Of a DNA stretch of 64,000 bases, positions 1 to 8,856 are shown piece by piece. Source of the stretch: Thermomicrobiales bacterium (GTDB lineage: Bacteria > Chloroflexota > Chloroflexia > Thermomicrobiales > UBA6265); contig JAUJOZ010000004.1 in assembly GCA_030447415.1 (NCBI GenBank), positions 1 through 64,000 of the forward strand, read 5' to 3'. Position numbers and translations under genes: made by a program. Below the pieces are notes generated by a model. That model was not told the DNA's origin. It did no database searches and was given only the letters and a program-made list of their open reading frames with translations. Every line of letters begins with the position of its first letter. Position 1 is the first letter of the stretch.

Positions 1-50
1 CGGCGTGCCGCGCGCCGCACCGCCAATCCTCGCCGTGGGGGGCAGGACGC

Positions 51-569
51 ATGCTGCGACGCCGCGAGGGCGACCGCGGTTTTGGACCCGAGGCGCTCGG
101 CGAGCTGGCGCTGGCCGCCGGGGTGATTCTGTTCGGCGCCCTGGTGCTCTATGAGACGACGCAGATCCGGGTGACGCCCGCCTACGCGAAGGTGGGTCCG
201 CGCGTCATCCCGTATATCGTCGGCGCCGGACTGGTCCTGGTGGGCGTCTGGCTGGCCGTTCAGGCACTGCGGGGGCGCCTCGTCGTGCCGAGCGCGGAGT
301 CGGAGGACGCGGACCCCCGCCTGCCGACGGACTGGCAAACGGTCGGGATGCTCGCCGCCGCGCTCGTCGTCTATCTCCTCCTCATCGAGCGGGCGGGGTT
401 CGTGGTGGCCAGCGCGCTGCTCTACTTCGGCGCGGCCTTCGCCATGGGAAGCCGACGGATCGGGCGGGATTTGCTCGCCGGGGCGGCGCTGGCGATTGTG
501 GTCTATGTCGCGTTCACGCGGGGGCTAGACCTGCAACTGCCAGCAGGTGTCTTCGAGAGGTTCGAGTAG
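51..569 (+). CDS. Tripartite tricarboxylate transporter small membrane subunit, TctB family
   Basis: A 172-residue protein with an N-terminal membrane segment (about 16-36) and three further hydrophobic stretches (about 53-73, 98-115 and 118-160), the layout and length of TctB (DUF1468) subunits. TctB is the small membrane partner of TctA in secondary, binding-protein-dependent uptake of tri- and dicarboxylates. Its stop codon abuts the ATG of the TctA gene with no gap, so the two are almost certainly translationally coupled. The periplasmic binding protein TctC would be expected upstream, outside the window. Assignment rests mainly on neighbour and topology, because TctB sequences are weakly conserved. 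The substrate cannot be deduced. Confidence 0.85.
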   Translation: MLRRREGDRGFGPEALGELALAAGVILFGALVLYETTQIRVTPAYAKVGPRVIPYIVGAGLVLVGVWLAVQALRGRLVVPSAESEDADPRLPTDWQTVGMLAAALVVYLLLIERAGFVVASALLYFGAAFAMGSRRIGRDLLAGAALAIVVYVAFTRGLDLQLPAGVFERFE

Positions 570-2090
570 ATGGGCGCGCTGGGCGACCTGGCCAACGGCT
601 TCGGCGTCGCGCTGTCGCCGGAGAACCTGTTCTGGGCGCTCATCGGGGTGCTGCTCGGGACGGCGGTCGGGGTGCTGCCGGGGATCGGGCCGGCGCTGAC
701 CGTCGCTCTGCTGCTGCCGGTCACCTACAGGCTGGAGCCGATCAGCGCGTTCATCATGTTCGCCGGCATCTACTACGGTGGCATGTACGGCGGGTCGACG
801 ACCTCGATCCTGCTCAACACGCCGGGGGAATCGGCCTCCATCGTTACCTCGCTCGAAGGCAACTTGATGGCCCGGCGAGGACGGGGCGCGGCGGCGCTGG
901 CGACGGCGGCGGTCGGGTCGTTCATCGCCGGCACGGTCGGCACGCTGGGCCTGACCTTCCTCGCACCGGTGATGGTTGAGGTCGCGCTGGAGTTCGGGCC
1001 GGCGGAGTACTTCGCGCTGGTCGTCCTCGCGTTCACGACGATCACGGCGCTGCTCGGCCGGTCGCTGCCACGGGGGCTGCTGAGTCTGTTCGTCGGGTTG
1101 GCGATCGGGCTGGTCGGGATCGACACCCTCTCCGGGCAAAGCCGCTTCACCTTCGGCGTGCCGCAACTGCTGAACGGGGTCGACGTGGTCACCGTGGCGG
1201 TCGGGCTCTTCGCCGTGGGCGAGACGTTCTGGGTCGCGTCCCGGATGCGCCACGACGCCGATGAGGTGGTGCCGGTGCGCGGCTCGGTGTGGATGACGAT
1301 GGAGGAGTGGCGGCGCTCGTGGAAGCCGTGGCTGCGGGGGACGGCGCTCGGCTTCCCGATCGGGAGCCTCCCGGCGGGTGGGGCCGAGATTCCGACCTTC
1401 CTCTCGTATTCGCTGGAGCGACAGCTGACCAAGCACCCGGAGGAATTCGGGCGGGGAGCAATCGAGGGGGTGGCCGGACCGGAGGCGGCGAACAACGCCT
1501 CGGCCGCCGGGGTGCTGGTGCCGCTCTTGACGCTGGGGCTGCCGACCTCGGCCACCGCCGCGATCCTGCTCGCCGCCTTTCAGCGGTACGGGCTCAACCC
1601 GGGGCCGACTTTGTTCCAGAAGGACCCGGACCTGGTTTGGGGACTGATCGCCAGCCTGTACATCGGCAACGCGATGCTGCTGGTGCTCAACCTGCCGCTG
1701 GCGGGAGTATGGGTGCGGCTGCTGGCGATCCCACGACCGCTGCTGTACGCGGGGATTCTCGTCTTCGCCGGACTGGGGACCTACAGCCTCAACAACTCGA
1801 CGGTCGATCTGATGGTGCTGTACGTGCTCGGGGCGCTCGGGTTTCTGATGCGCCGCTTCGATGTGCCGGTAGCGCCGGCGGTCGTCGGCGTGATCCTCGG
1901 GCCGGTGGCGGAGGCGCACTTCCGGCGAGCGCTCCAGATCAGCCAGGGGGACTACAGCACCTTCGTCACCCGCCCGATCTCGTTGGTGATCTTCGTCTTC
2001 GCGGCGCTGGCTCTGCTGGCACCGCTGCTGATGCGGGGCATGCGGCGTCGGCGCGAGCGGCTGGCGGCACGGCAACTCGCGCGCGGCTAG
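570..2090 (+). CDS. Tripartite tricarboxylate transporter large permease, TctA family
   Basis: A 506-residue polytopic protein with TctA hallmarks: the N-terminal glycine-rich [20 protein letters not shown] segment (about 29-48), the [19 protein letters not shown] stretch (about 71-89) and the second [16 protein letters not shown] motif near 320. About ten to twelve membrane helices are expected and hydrophobic runs are present throughout. It is the transport subunit that, with TctB and an extracytoplasmic binding protein, imports carboxylates using an ion gradient. It starts immediately after the tctB stop. A short hairpin at 2127-2147 follows and probably ends the transcript. Confidence 0.93.
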   Translation: MGALGDLANGFGVALSPENLFWALIGVLLGTAVGVLPGIGPALTVALLLPVTYRLEPISAFIMFAGIYYGGMYGGSTTSILLNTPGESASIVTSLEGNLMARRGRGAAALATAAVGSFIAGTVGTLGLTFLAPVMVEVALEFGPAEYFALVVLAFTTITALLGRSLPRGLLSLFVGLAIGLVGIDTLSGQSRFTFGVPQLLNGVDVVTVAVGLFAVGETFWVASRMRHDADEVVPVRGSVWMTMEEWRRSWKPWLRGTALGFPIGSLPAGGAEIPTFLSYSLERQLTKHPEEFGRGAIEGVAGPEAANNASAAGVLVPLLTLGLPTSATAAILLAAFQRYGLNPGPTLFQKDPDLVWGLIASLYIGNAMLLVLNLPLAGVWVRLLAIPRPLLYAGILVFAGLGTYSLNNSTVDLMVLYVLGALGFLMRRFDVPVAPAVVGVILGPVAEAHFRRALQISQGDYSTFVTRPISLVIFVFAALALLAPLLMRGMRRRRERLAARQLARG

Positions 2091-2126
2091 CACGTAGGCA
2101 ACACATCATCGTTCAACCGGACCGGC

Positions 2127-2147
2127 GCGACGAGTTAGGCTCGTCGC
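2127..2147 (+). terminator. Candidate terminator hairpin after tctA
   Basis: GCGACGAG at 2127-2134 pairs perfectly with CTCGTCGC at 2140-2147 around a 5-nt TTAGG loop, 37 bp after the tctA stop. There is no clear T tract, so intrinsic termination is likely but not certain. Confidence 0.5.
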
Positions 2148-2249
2148 CGTGGCAGACGGCGGTGGAGTCGGGCACAACTGCCATCGCGGCTATGACCCAT
2201 GGGCGGCACGCGGAGCGGCCGGCGCTCGGGGCCGCTCGCAGGTGACCAC

Positions 2250-2780
2250 CCAGCCGGTGTGCTCGAACCGATAGCGCGTGCTGAACGTGTCGGCCGGATA
2301 CCGTAGATGCTCGTTGTGCCAACGGCCGTTGGAGATGTCGCGGTGGCGCCAGGTGGCTTCGCGCCCGAAGTCGATCTGCTCGCAGGCGCACACGGCGCGC
2401 GAATTGGTCGATTGCACCGTCAGCCGCGGTGCAGCCCCTGATGATCAACGAGCCCGTCTTGTAGCAGGATCATCGCCTCCGGGCCGTGACCCCTTTTCCA
2501 GGCGTCCTGCTCGCCGATGACGATGCCCAGTTGGCGCGCTGGTCGCGCAGCATGAAGCCGTCGTCGAGGTGGCCGACGGAGCGGTCCGTCTGATCGCCAA
2601 TGCAGAAGGAGCCAGTGTCCGCGAAGGTGGCGACGCGCCTGGCCGATGCCGGATCGGCCTCGGATCGTCCATCGACGACCAGCGGCAGGCGGTCGCCGCA
2701 GGACAACATCACCGCACCGCCACCGTGCCAGCGGCGCCGCTGGGGCAGATCCTTGGGCCGACACGCTCTTTCAGGTGACG
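2250..2780 (-). pseudogene. Decayed RimJ/RimL-type GNAT N-acetyltransferase
   Basis: No intact frame spans this stretch, but three minus-strand pieces in different frames read in order as one GNAT enzyme. The first (about 2712-2530) has the N-terminal part, with segments such as ARRVATFADTGSFCIGDQTD and HLDDGFMLRDQ. The second (about 2528-2420) has the acetyl-CoA-binding segment, FGIVIGEQDAW-like then GPEAMILLQDGLVDHQGLHR. The third (about 2417-2280) has the C-terminal STNSRAV...RHRDISNGRWH motif typical of RimJ/RimL-like proteins. At least two frameshifts plus several unusual substitutions mean it is inactive. Family assignment is from motif recognition; the former substrate is unknown. Confidence 0.6.
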
Positions 2781-3026
2781 AGGTTCGCTCGGATCGTCCG
2801 CCTGCATCGTTCCCCTGTCAGCAAGCGAGAAGGTTGCGGCCGGACAGCGAATCCGACCGTTGCTCCGGGCTCGCTATGCCAGCAGCTCATCCGTGGAGAC
2901 GACGAACGTCCTCCTCGACGCGAAGCCCGGTACCCAGCCCACGCGGACGAGAGGAGACCCCTCGTCGGACTTGATGGGCAGCCGCAGAGGGACGGATCGA
3001 GAGAACGCTCCGCCCCCCGATACCAC

Positions 3027-4724
3027 CTATCTGACCGTCGCTCGCGGCTTCTTCGCGATCTTCGGGGGCGACGGCGGGCGGATGGTGAGCTCCGTTCCTG
3101 TCCCGCGGTGAGCGTGGTAGTAGGAGTAGCCGCCGGGGTAGTCGCGGACGACCCCGGCGTCGAGCTCGACGATGCGCTCGCACAGCTTGTCGAGGAAATA
3201 GCGGTCGTGGGAGATGGTCAGGATGGCGCCCTCGAAGGCGAGGAGGGCGGCTTCCAACGCCTCGATCGACGGCAGGTCGAGGTTGTTGGTCGGCTCGTCG
3301 AGCAGGAGGAAGTTGGCGCCCTGAAGAATGAGGGCGGCGATCTGGAGGCGTGCCCGCTCACCGCCGCTGAGCTGGGCGATGGGGTTGAGGGCATCGGTCC
3401 GGTCGAAGCGGAAGCCGACAAGGAACGAAAGCGCCTGCTGCTCCGACAGCGGCTTCAGCTTGCGGACCAACTCGAGCGGGGTGAGGATGGGGTCGAGCGT
3501 CTCCTGCTCCTGGGCGTAGTAGCCGACAACGATGCTCGGGCCGAGACGGAGCGTGCCGGCGGTCGGCTGCTCACGGCCGAGGATCAGGCGAAAGAAGGTC
3601 GTCTTACCGGCGCCGTTCGGGCCGACGAGGCCCACCGCCTCGCCGTGGCGCACGACGAGGTCGAAAGGCTCGAAGACGACGCGATCGCCGAACTTCTTGG
3701 CGAGCCCCTTCGCTTCGAGGACGAGGGTGGAGCCGCGCTCGGCGGCGAAGTCAACCTCGATCCGGCGCCGATTGAGGATGGGCGGCGGGGTGCGCTCCGG
3801 CCGCTCCCGCTCCTCGGCCAGCTTGCGCCGCTGGTTCTCGGCGCGGGAGGCGAACTTCGGGTTCTGGCGCGCCCATTGGGTCAGTTGCTCGGCGCTCGCC
3901 TTGAGCTTCTTGAATTCGCGCTCCTGAAGATCGCGCAGCTGCGCCTGGCGCTCCAACCGGTCACGCTTCTGCTCCAGGAAGGCGCTGTAGTTGCCGGGGT
4001 AGCCGACGATGCGGCCGTCCTCTAACTCGAAGATGCGGTTGACGGCGCGGTCGATGAAGTAGCGGTCGTGGGAGATGAGAGCGACGGCGCCAGGGTGGCC
4101 GCGGACGTAGCCTTCGAGCCAGGTCTTGGCGGCGACGTCGAGGTGGTTGTCCGGCTCGTCCAGCAGGAGCAGGTCGGGCTCCTCGACGAGGAGCTGAGCG
4201 AGGCCGACGAGCTTCTTCTCGCCGCCGCTGAGGCGACCGACAGGAGTGTCCCAGCGTGCCTCGGGGAGGCCGAGGCCGGCGAGGACCTCCGCCACCTTTG
4301 CCTCGTGACCGTAGCCAGCGCCGGCCTCCAGCCGCGCCAGCACGATCCCGTACTCGTCGAGGACGGCGGCGAGCTGCTCGTCATCGGCGGCCGTCTCCAT
4401 GCCGCGCTCCAGCTCCCGCAGCCGCGCTTCCAGCGCCCCGGGATCGCCACCGGCGAGGGCGACGGCCTCCTGGACGGTGAGCGCCGGGTCGACGGCCGAC
4501 TCCTGACTGAGGTAGCCGACGGCGAGGTTGCGGCGGTGGGTAACGACGCCGCCGTCGGGCTGGATCACGCGGGCCATGATGCGGAAGAGGGTGCTCTTGC
4601 CGGCGCCGTTCTCGCCGACGAGGGCGAGGCGGTCGCCTTCCTTCACCTCGAAGGAGACGTCCTCGAAGATCTGATTGCCGCCGTGGGCGTGGCGGATGTT
4701 GGCGGCCTGGACGAGCAGCGTCAT
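3027..4724 (-). CDS. ABC-F family ATPase (EttA/Uup-like)
   Basis: A soluble protein of 565 residues with two ABC domains and no membrane segments, the ABC-F layout. Domain 1 has Walker A GENGAGKST at 37-45, signature LSGGEKKLVGL and Walker B LLLLDEPDNHLD. A charged linker rich in KR/ERERPER follows. Domain 2 has GPNGAGKTT, LSGGERARLQIA and LLLDEPTNNLDLPS. ABC-F proteins act on the ribosome as translation factors or antibiotic-protection factors; which applies here cannot be told from sequence. The ATG at 4724 is chosen because the protein family begins at MTLLVQAANI; the open frame extends upstream but that part has no family resemblance. A relic of a similar gene start lies at 10426-10494. 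Confidence 0.93.
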   Translation of the reverse strand: MTLLVQAANIRHAHGGNQIFEDVSFEVKEGDRLALVGENGAGKSTLFRIMARVIQPDGGVVTHRRNLAVGYLSQESAVDPALTVQEAVALAGGDPGALEARLRELERGMETAADDEQLAAVLDEYGIVLARLEAGAGYGHEAKVAEVLAGLGLPEARWDTPVGRLSGGEKKLVGLAQLLVEEPDLLLLDEPDNHLDVAAKTWLEGYVRGHPGAVALISHDRYFIDRAVNRIFELEDGRIVGYPGNYSAFLEQKRDRLERQAQLRDLQEREFKKLKASAEQLTQWARQNPKFASRAENQRRKLAEERERPERTPPPILNRRRIEVDFAAERGSTLVLEAKGLAKKFGDRVVFEPFDLVVRHGEAVGLVGPNGAGKTTFFRLILGREQPTAGTLRLGPSIVVGYYAQEQETLDPILTPLELVRKLKPLSEQQALSFLVGFRFDRTDALNPIAQLSGGERARLQIAALILQGANFLLLDEPTNNLDLPSIEALEAALLAFEGAILTISHDRYFLDKLCERIVELDAGVVRDYPGGYSYYHAHRGTGTELTIRPPSPPKIAKKPRATVR

Positions 4725-5053
4725 GGCGACCTCGCGCGACGAGGATCGGGTGTTTCGCGGTGACGGCGGCGCCATCGTAGCACCCCGGCCCAGCGGCGGC
4801 ACGGGCGGCGATGCCTGGGGATCAACGCAGGACGATCGGCGCGATGGTGCCGCGAGCCGGCCGCCGTGCCACGCCACGAGTCCCGGCAACGCTGGCGGCC
4901 GGCACGGCCGCGTGGCACCGCACAGCCGTTGTAGCAAGCACACCGCCGTGAGAGAATGCCGGCACACGGAACCGATCGGAGATCAGCATGGCCGGGATCA
5001 ACACGTGCGCGTTGCGCACGCTGGGCCAGGCCGACAGTTGAGGAGGGACCGCG
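4725..5053. other. Intergenic region between divergent genes
   Basis: This 329-bp stretch lies between the ABC-F gene (minus) and the binding-protein gene (plus). It must hold both promoters. I see no convincing -35/-10 pair, repeat or small gene. A GAGGAGGGA Shine-Dalgarno at 5041-5049 serves the binding-protein ATG at 5054. Confidence 0.5.
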
Positions 5054-6748
5054 ATGGGACGCTCGTTCGACATCGAGGAAATGCTGCGGACGGCCAGCCC
5101 CGCCACGCGGCGCGAGTTCCTCAAGCGCGCGGCGGTAACCGGTCTGTCGGGGCCTGCACTGCTCTCCCTACTTGCCGCCACGACGAGGCAGGCCGATGCG
5201 GCGGGAGCGGGTCGGATCGCCCCGGCGCTGGCACGGGCCCAGGGCGAGCCGAAGCGCGGCGGCACAATGGTGGTCACGGGCCATCAGGAAGTGGCGAGCC
5301 TCAGCCCGGACGATGCCGGACCGACGGTGCATTTTGTCGTCGTCACCCAGATCCACAACGCGCTCGTGGAGCAGGACGAGAACTTCGTCTTCCAGCCGGT
5401 GCTCGCCGAGGCGCTGCCGGAGGCTGCCGCCGACGGGCTCTCCTACACCTTCAAGCTCCGGCAAGGGGTAACGTTCCACGACGGCGAGCCGTTCACGTCC
5501 GAGGACGTCAAGTACACCTACGAGTGGTACATGGACCCGGCGAACGCCGCGGTCAATGCCAACAACTTCGCCGCGGTGGCGACGGTTGAGGCGCCGGATG
5601 ACTCCACCGTTGTCGTCCGGCTGAAGGAGCCGAACGCCGCCTTCCTAGCGCAGGTCGCGACCACGTTCATCGTGCCGGCGCACTACCACGGCCGGATCGG
5701 CGAGGACGCCTACAAGAGTCAGCCGATCGGCACCGGTCCGTTCAAGCTCAAGGAGTGGCGCGCCGCCGAGTACACACTGGTGGAGGCTTACGACGGGCAC
5801 TTCCGCGGCCGACCTCACCTCGACGCCTTCCGGCTCAACGTCGTGCCGGAAGCGTCGGTCCGGGCCATTGCTCTCGAAACGGGCGACTCCGACTCCTCGG
5901 TCTGGCCGTTGGTGACCGAGGACAGCCTCCGCCTGGCAGACGACCCCGCCTTCGTCACGTTGCGGACATCGAGCCTGGCGATCAACCATTTCCCGCTCAA
6001 CAACGAGCATCCGATCCTGGGCGACAAGCGGGTCCGCCAGGCGATGATGCACGCGATCGACCGGCAGACGCTGGTCGACGACATCTTCAGCGGCGCGGCG
6101 ACGCTGGCGACGGCGAACCTCTCCCCGGCGCTCGAGCGCTTCTACAACCCGGAAGTGCCGACCTATCCGTTCGATCCCGCGCGCGCGGAGGCTCTCCTCG
6201 ACGAGGCAGGCTGGATCCGCGCCGGCGACGGCATCCGCGAGAAGGAGGGCCAGAAGTTCTCCTTCGTCTGCACGACGATCACGGGCGACCAGGCCCGTCG
6301 ACCGGAGGCAGAGGTCGCCCAGCAGTTCCTGCGCGACGTCGGCATCGACATGCAACTTGCGGAGGCCCCGGTCGCCACGATCCTGGAGAAGATGCGATCC
6401 GGCGAGATGGCCGCCTCGCTCTTCAACTGGACCTACGGCGGCGACGCTGGCGACCCCGACGCCTCGGTGACGCTCCGCTCCGATGGAGCCAACAACTTCT
6501 CGCACTACAAGAACCCGCGGGTGGACGAGCTGCTCGACCAGGGGCTGCGCGAGCTCGACCCGGAGAAGCGGGCGGCCATCTACAAGGAGGTCCAGGCGAT
6601 CTTCGCCGAAGACGTCCCGTTCCTCTACATGATGTTCTGGGACCTCTTCAATCTCTTCCGCACGCGAATCAAGGGACTGCCGTCGTCGGCGTTGTCGGCC
6701 GACCCGGTCTACGCCAAGGCTTACCAGTTCTGGATCGACGAGGGGTAA
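5054..6748 (+). CDS. Peptide/nickel-type ABC transporter substrate-binding protein (SBP_bac_5)
   Basis: A 564-residue exported binding protein. The N-terminus has a twin-arginine signature (TRREFLKRAA, about 18-27) followed by a hydrophobic stretch and Ala-rich cleavage region, pointing to Tat export. The mature part carries the family-5 pattern: GGTMVVTGHQEVASLSPDD, TYTFKLRQGVTFHDGEPFTSEDV and IGTGPFKLKEW. It should deliver oligopeptides or similar ligands to the permeases encoded downstream. A strong hairpin at 6760-6796 separates it from them, the usual way binding proteins are made in excess. The downstream M81 peptidase suggests modified or cyclic peptides as ligands, which is inference. 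Confidence 0.92.
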   Translation: MGRSFDIEEMLRTASPATRREFLKRAAVTGLSGPALLSLLAATTRQADAAGAGRIAPALARAQGEPKRGGTMVVTGHQEVASLSPDDAGPTVHFVVVTQIHNALVEQDENFVFQPVLAEALPEAAADGLSYTFKLRQGVTFHDGEPFTSEDVKYTYEWYMDPANAAVNANNFAAVATVEAPDDSTVVVRLKEPNAAFLAQVATTFIVPAHYHGRIGEDAYKSQPIGTGPFKLKEWRAAEYTLVEAYDGHFRGRPHLDAFRLNVVPEASVRAIALETGDSDSSVWPLVTEDSLRLADDPAFVTLRTSSLAINHFPLNNEHPILGDKRVRQAMMHAIDRQTLVDDIFSGAATLATANLSPALERFYNPEVPTYPFDPARAEALLDEAGWIRAGDGIREKEGQKFSFVCTTITGDQARRPEAEVAQQFLRDVGIDMQLAEAPVATILEKMRSGEMAASLFNWTYGGDAGDPDASVTLRSDGANNFSHYKNPRVDELLDQGLRELDPEKRAAIYKEVQAIFAEDVPFLYMMFWDLFNLFRTRIKGLPSSALSADPVYAKAYQFWIDEG

Positions 6749-6759
6749 GTCCAGTAGAT

Positions 6760-6796
6760 GCCGGCCCGCCGACCGTTCGGGAATCGGCGGGCCGGC
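6760..6796 (+). terminator. Strong hairpin between binding protein and permease genes
   Basis: A perfect 13-bp stem, GCCGGCCCGCCGA (6760-6772) with TCGGCGGGCCGGC (6784-6796), and an 11-nt loop, 12 bp after the binding-protein stop. No T tract follows. It fits an attenuating terminator or mRNA 3'-end stabiliser that keeps binding-protein mRNA more abundant than permease mRNA. Confidence 0.6.
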
Positions 6797-6879
6797 CCGT
6801 CCCACGTCTCACCCTAAGGCCGGGCCACGGGGTGTGATGTGGTTGCCGTCTCGCCGGTCCGCACACCGCGGAGGACGCC

Positions 6880-7861
6880 ATGCTCAGGTACGCCGTCCTG
6901 CGGCTCCTCCAGGGGGTCGTTGTCATCTTCCTGGTCAGCATCGCCACCTTCATCATCATGCAGTTGGCGCCGGGCAACCCGGTCGACATCATGATCGGTG
7001 AGGCCCAGGTGACCCAGGAGCAGATCGACACGATCACGCGCAAGTGGGGGCTGGACCGGCCCTGGTACGAGCAATATTTGACCTGGCTCGGCAACGTGCT
7101 GACCGGCGACTTTGGGCAATCGGTGATTCGGACCGGAGTCCCCGTCCGGGAGATGCTACTGGAGGCCGCGCCGATGACGGTGCGGCTGAACCTGCTGGCG
7201 CTGGCCGTCGCCGCGGTGGTGGCGATCCCGGTCGGCATCCTCGCCTCGGTCCGACGCTACTCGCTGTTCGATTACGCGAGCATGCTGGGCGCCACGCTGG
7301 GCGTGGCACTGCCCAACTACTGGGTCGGGCTGATGCTGATCATCGTCTTCTCCCTCCAGCTCGGCTGGCTGCCTCCCTTCGGCTCCAACTCGTGGCGGGG
7401 CTACGTCCTGCCGGTGGCGGTCCTCGCGGTCGGGGAGATGGCGGTGCTGGCACGGCTCACGCGCGGAGCGATGACGGAGGTCCTGGGGCAGGATTTCATC
7501 ACCACGGCGCGAGCGAAAGGTCTGCGCTACGGGGTCGTGGTCCGCCGTCACGCCGTCCGGAACGCGCTCTTGCCGGTGGTGACGATCCTTGGCTACCGGC
7601 TGGCGTTCGTCCTCAGCGGCACGATCGTGGTCGAGACGGTCTTCGCCTGGCCGGGCATCGGCCGCCTCTTCATCGACTCGGTCTACCGCCTCGATCTTCG
7701 CCTGGCCGGGCATCGGCCGCCTCTTCATCGACTCGGTCTACCGCCTCGACTACCAAGTCGTGCAGGCGATCGTGCTGCTGCTGTCGACGATCGTCGTGCT
7801 CGGCAACCTTCTCACCGACCTCGCCTATGCCTACATCGACCCACGGATTCGCTTCGGCTAG
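6880..7861 (+). pseudogene. Peptide ABC transporter permease (DppB-like), frame broken by a 55-bp tandem duplication
   Basis: The reading frame from 6880 encodes a DppB/OppB-type permease: MLRYAVLRLLQGVVVIFLVS start, and the EAA loop around QDFITTARAKGL...RHAVRNALLP. At 7640-7749 a 55-bp segment encoding IFAWPGIGRLFIDSVYRL occurs twice in exact tandem. Since 55 is not a multiple of three, the frame shifts after the first copy; the correct C-terminus (DYQVVQAIVLLLSTIVVLGNL...IDPRIRFG) continues in another frame to 7861. Removing one copy restores a 308-residue protein, the normal length. As written, translation runs out of frame into the downstream genes. It is either a recent, revertible mutation or an assembly artefact. 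Confidence 0.9.
7640..7749 (+). repeat. Exact 55-bp tandem duplication inside the permease gene
   Basis: Copy 1 is 7640-7694 and copy 2 is 7695-7749, identical base for base. The flanks do not match, so the unit is exactly 55 bp. It causes the frameshift in the dppB-like gene. Loss of one copy by slippage or recombination would restore the gene. Confidence 0.97.
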
Positions 7862-7900
7862 GATCACGGCCCGGCGTTCGGCACCATCGGGGGACGACGG

Positions 7901-8827
7901 ATGGCCACGCAGACCAGCGAGGTGACGCGCGGGCAGCCGGCGGCGGTGGCGGCACGGCCACCATTGACGGAGCGGGACCGCGGGCGACAGACCGAGCTCC
8001 AGCGCTCGTGGCGCCGCTTCCGGCGCTACCGCCCGGGGTTGGTCGGGCTGGCTTTCATCCTCGGCCTCGTTGTCGTCGCGATCCTCGCCGGTCCGATCGC
8101 GCCTCACTCACCGACGGAGGTGCAGACCCGGCTGCGCGGCGATGCTCCGACACGCGAATATCCGCTCGGCAACGATTCGGTCGGGCGCGATGTCCTGAGC
8201 CGGCTTATCTACGGTACGCGGGTGGCCCTCACTGTTGGGCTCGGGGCCACGGCGATCGCGGTAACGATTGGAGTCGTGATCGGCGCGACGGCCGGGTACT
8301 TCGGGGGACAGGTCGACGCGGCGCTGTCGCGCGTTGTCGACGCACTTATGGCGTTCCCGACACTGGCGCTCCTCATCACCCTAGCGGCGGTGCTGGGGCC
8401 GAGCCTCGTCACCGTCGTCATCGCGATCGGCACCACGGTCTGGGCGTCCTACGCCCGAGTCGTCCGTGCCGACGTGTTGAGCCTGCGCGAGCGGGACTAC
8501 ATCCTCGCCGCCCGGGCATCGGGCGCGGGGCACGCGCGGATCGTCACCCGCCACATGCTGCCGAACGTGCTGGGACCGATCATCGTGCTGGCCAGCCTCG
8601 CCGTCGGCAACATCATCATCCTCGAGTCGGCGCTCTCGTTCCTCGGTCTCGGCGTCCAGCCGCCGGCCGCCTCCTGGGGGGGCATGCTCGCCGACGGCCG
8701 GGCCTACATCCGCACTTACCCCCACATTGCCATCGCGCCCGGGATCGTGATCGCCCTGACGGTGCTTGCCTTCAACCTGCTGGGCGACGGGCTGCGCGAC
8801 GCGCTCGACCCGCGTCAGCGCAGCTGA
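7901..8827 (+). CDS. Peptide ABC transporter permease (DppC-like)
   Basis: A 308-residue DppC/OppC-type permease. It has an N-terminal cytoplasmic arm, the first membrane helix at about 50-68, the conserved HPLGTD-like segment (YPLGNDSVGRDVLSRLIYGTR) and the EAA loop (RERDYILAARASGAGHARIVTRHMLPNVLGPI) that docks on the ATPase. It ends with the usual FNLLGDGLRDALDPR. It pairs with the broken DppB-like permease just upstream. No DppD/DppF ATPase genes follow, so the ATPases must be supplied from elsewhere. The next gene, an M81 peptidase, starts 29 bp later on the same strand. Confidence 0.93.
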   Translation: MATQTSEVTRGQPAAVAARPPLTERDRGRQTELQRSWRRFRRYRPGLVGLAFILGLVVVAILAGPIAPHSPTEVQTRLRGDAPTREYPLGNDSVGRDVLSRLIYGTRVALTVGLGATAIAVTIGVVIGATAGYFGGQVDAALSRVVDALMAFPTLALLITLAAVLGPSLVTVVIAIGTTVWASYARVVRADVLSLRERDYILAARASGAGHARIVTRHMLPNVLGPIIVLASLAVGNIIILESALSFLGLGVQPPAASWGGMLADGRAYIRTYPHIAIAPGIVIALTVLAFNLLGDGLRDALDPRQRS

Positions 8828-8856
8828 CCGGTTACATCACGACGGCGGAGGACGGC

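Noticed and set aside
525..2093. A 522-codon minus-strand frame opposite tctA
   Set aside because: His/Arg/Gln/Asp-rich shadow typical of antisense frames in GC-rich genes, with tctB/tctA clearly coding on the other strand.
2646..4025. A 459-codon plus-strand frame opposite the ABC-F gene
   Set aside because: Antisense shadow: low-complexity Glu/Leu/Gly/Arg composition, no motifs, while the ABC-F protein is unmistakable.
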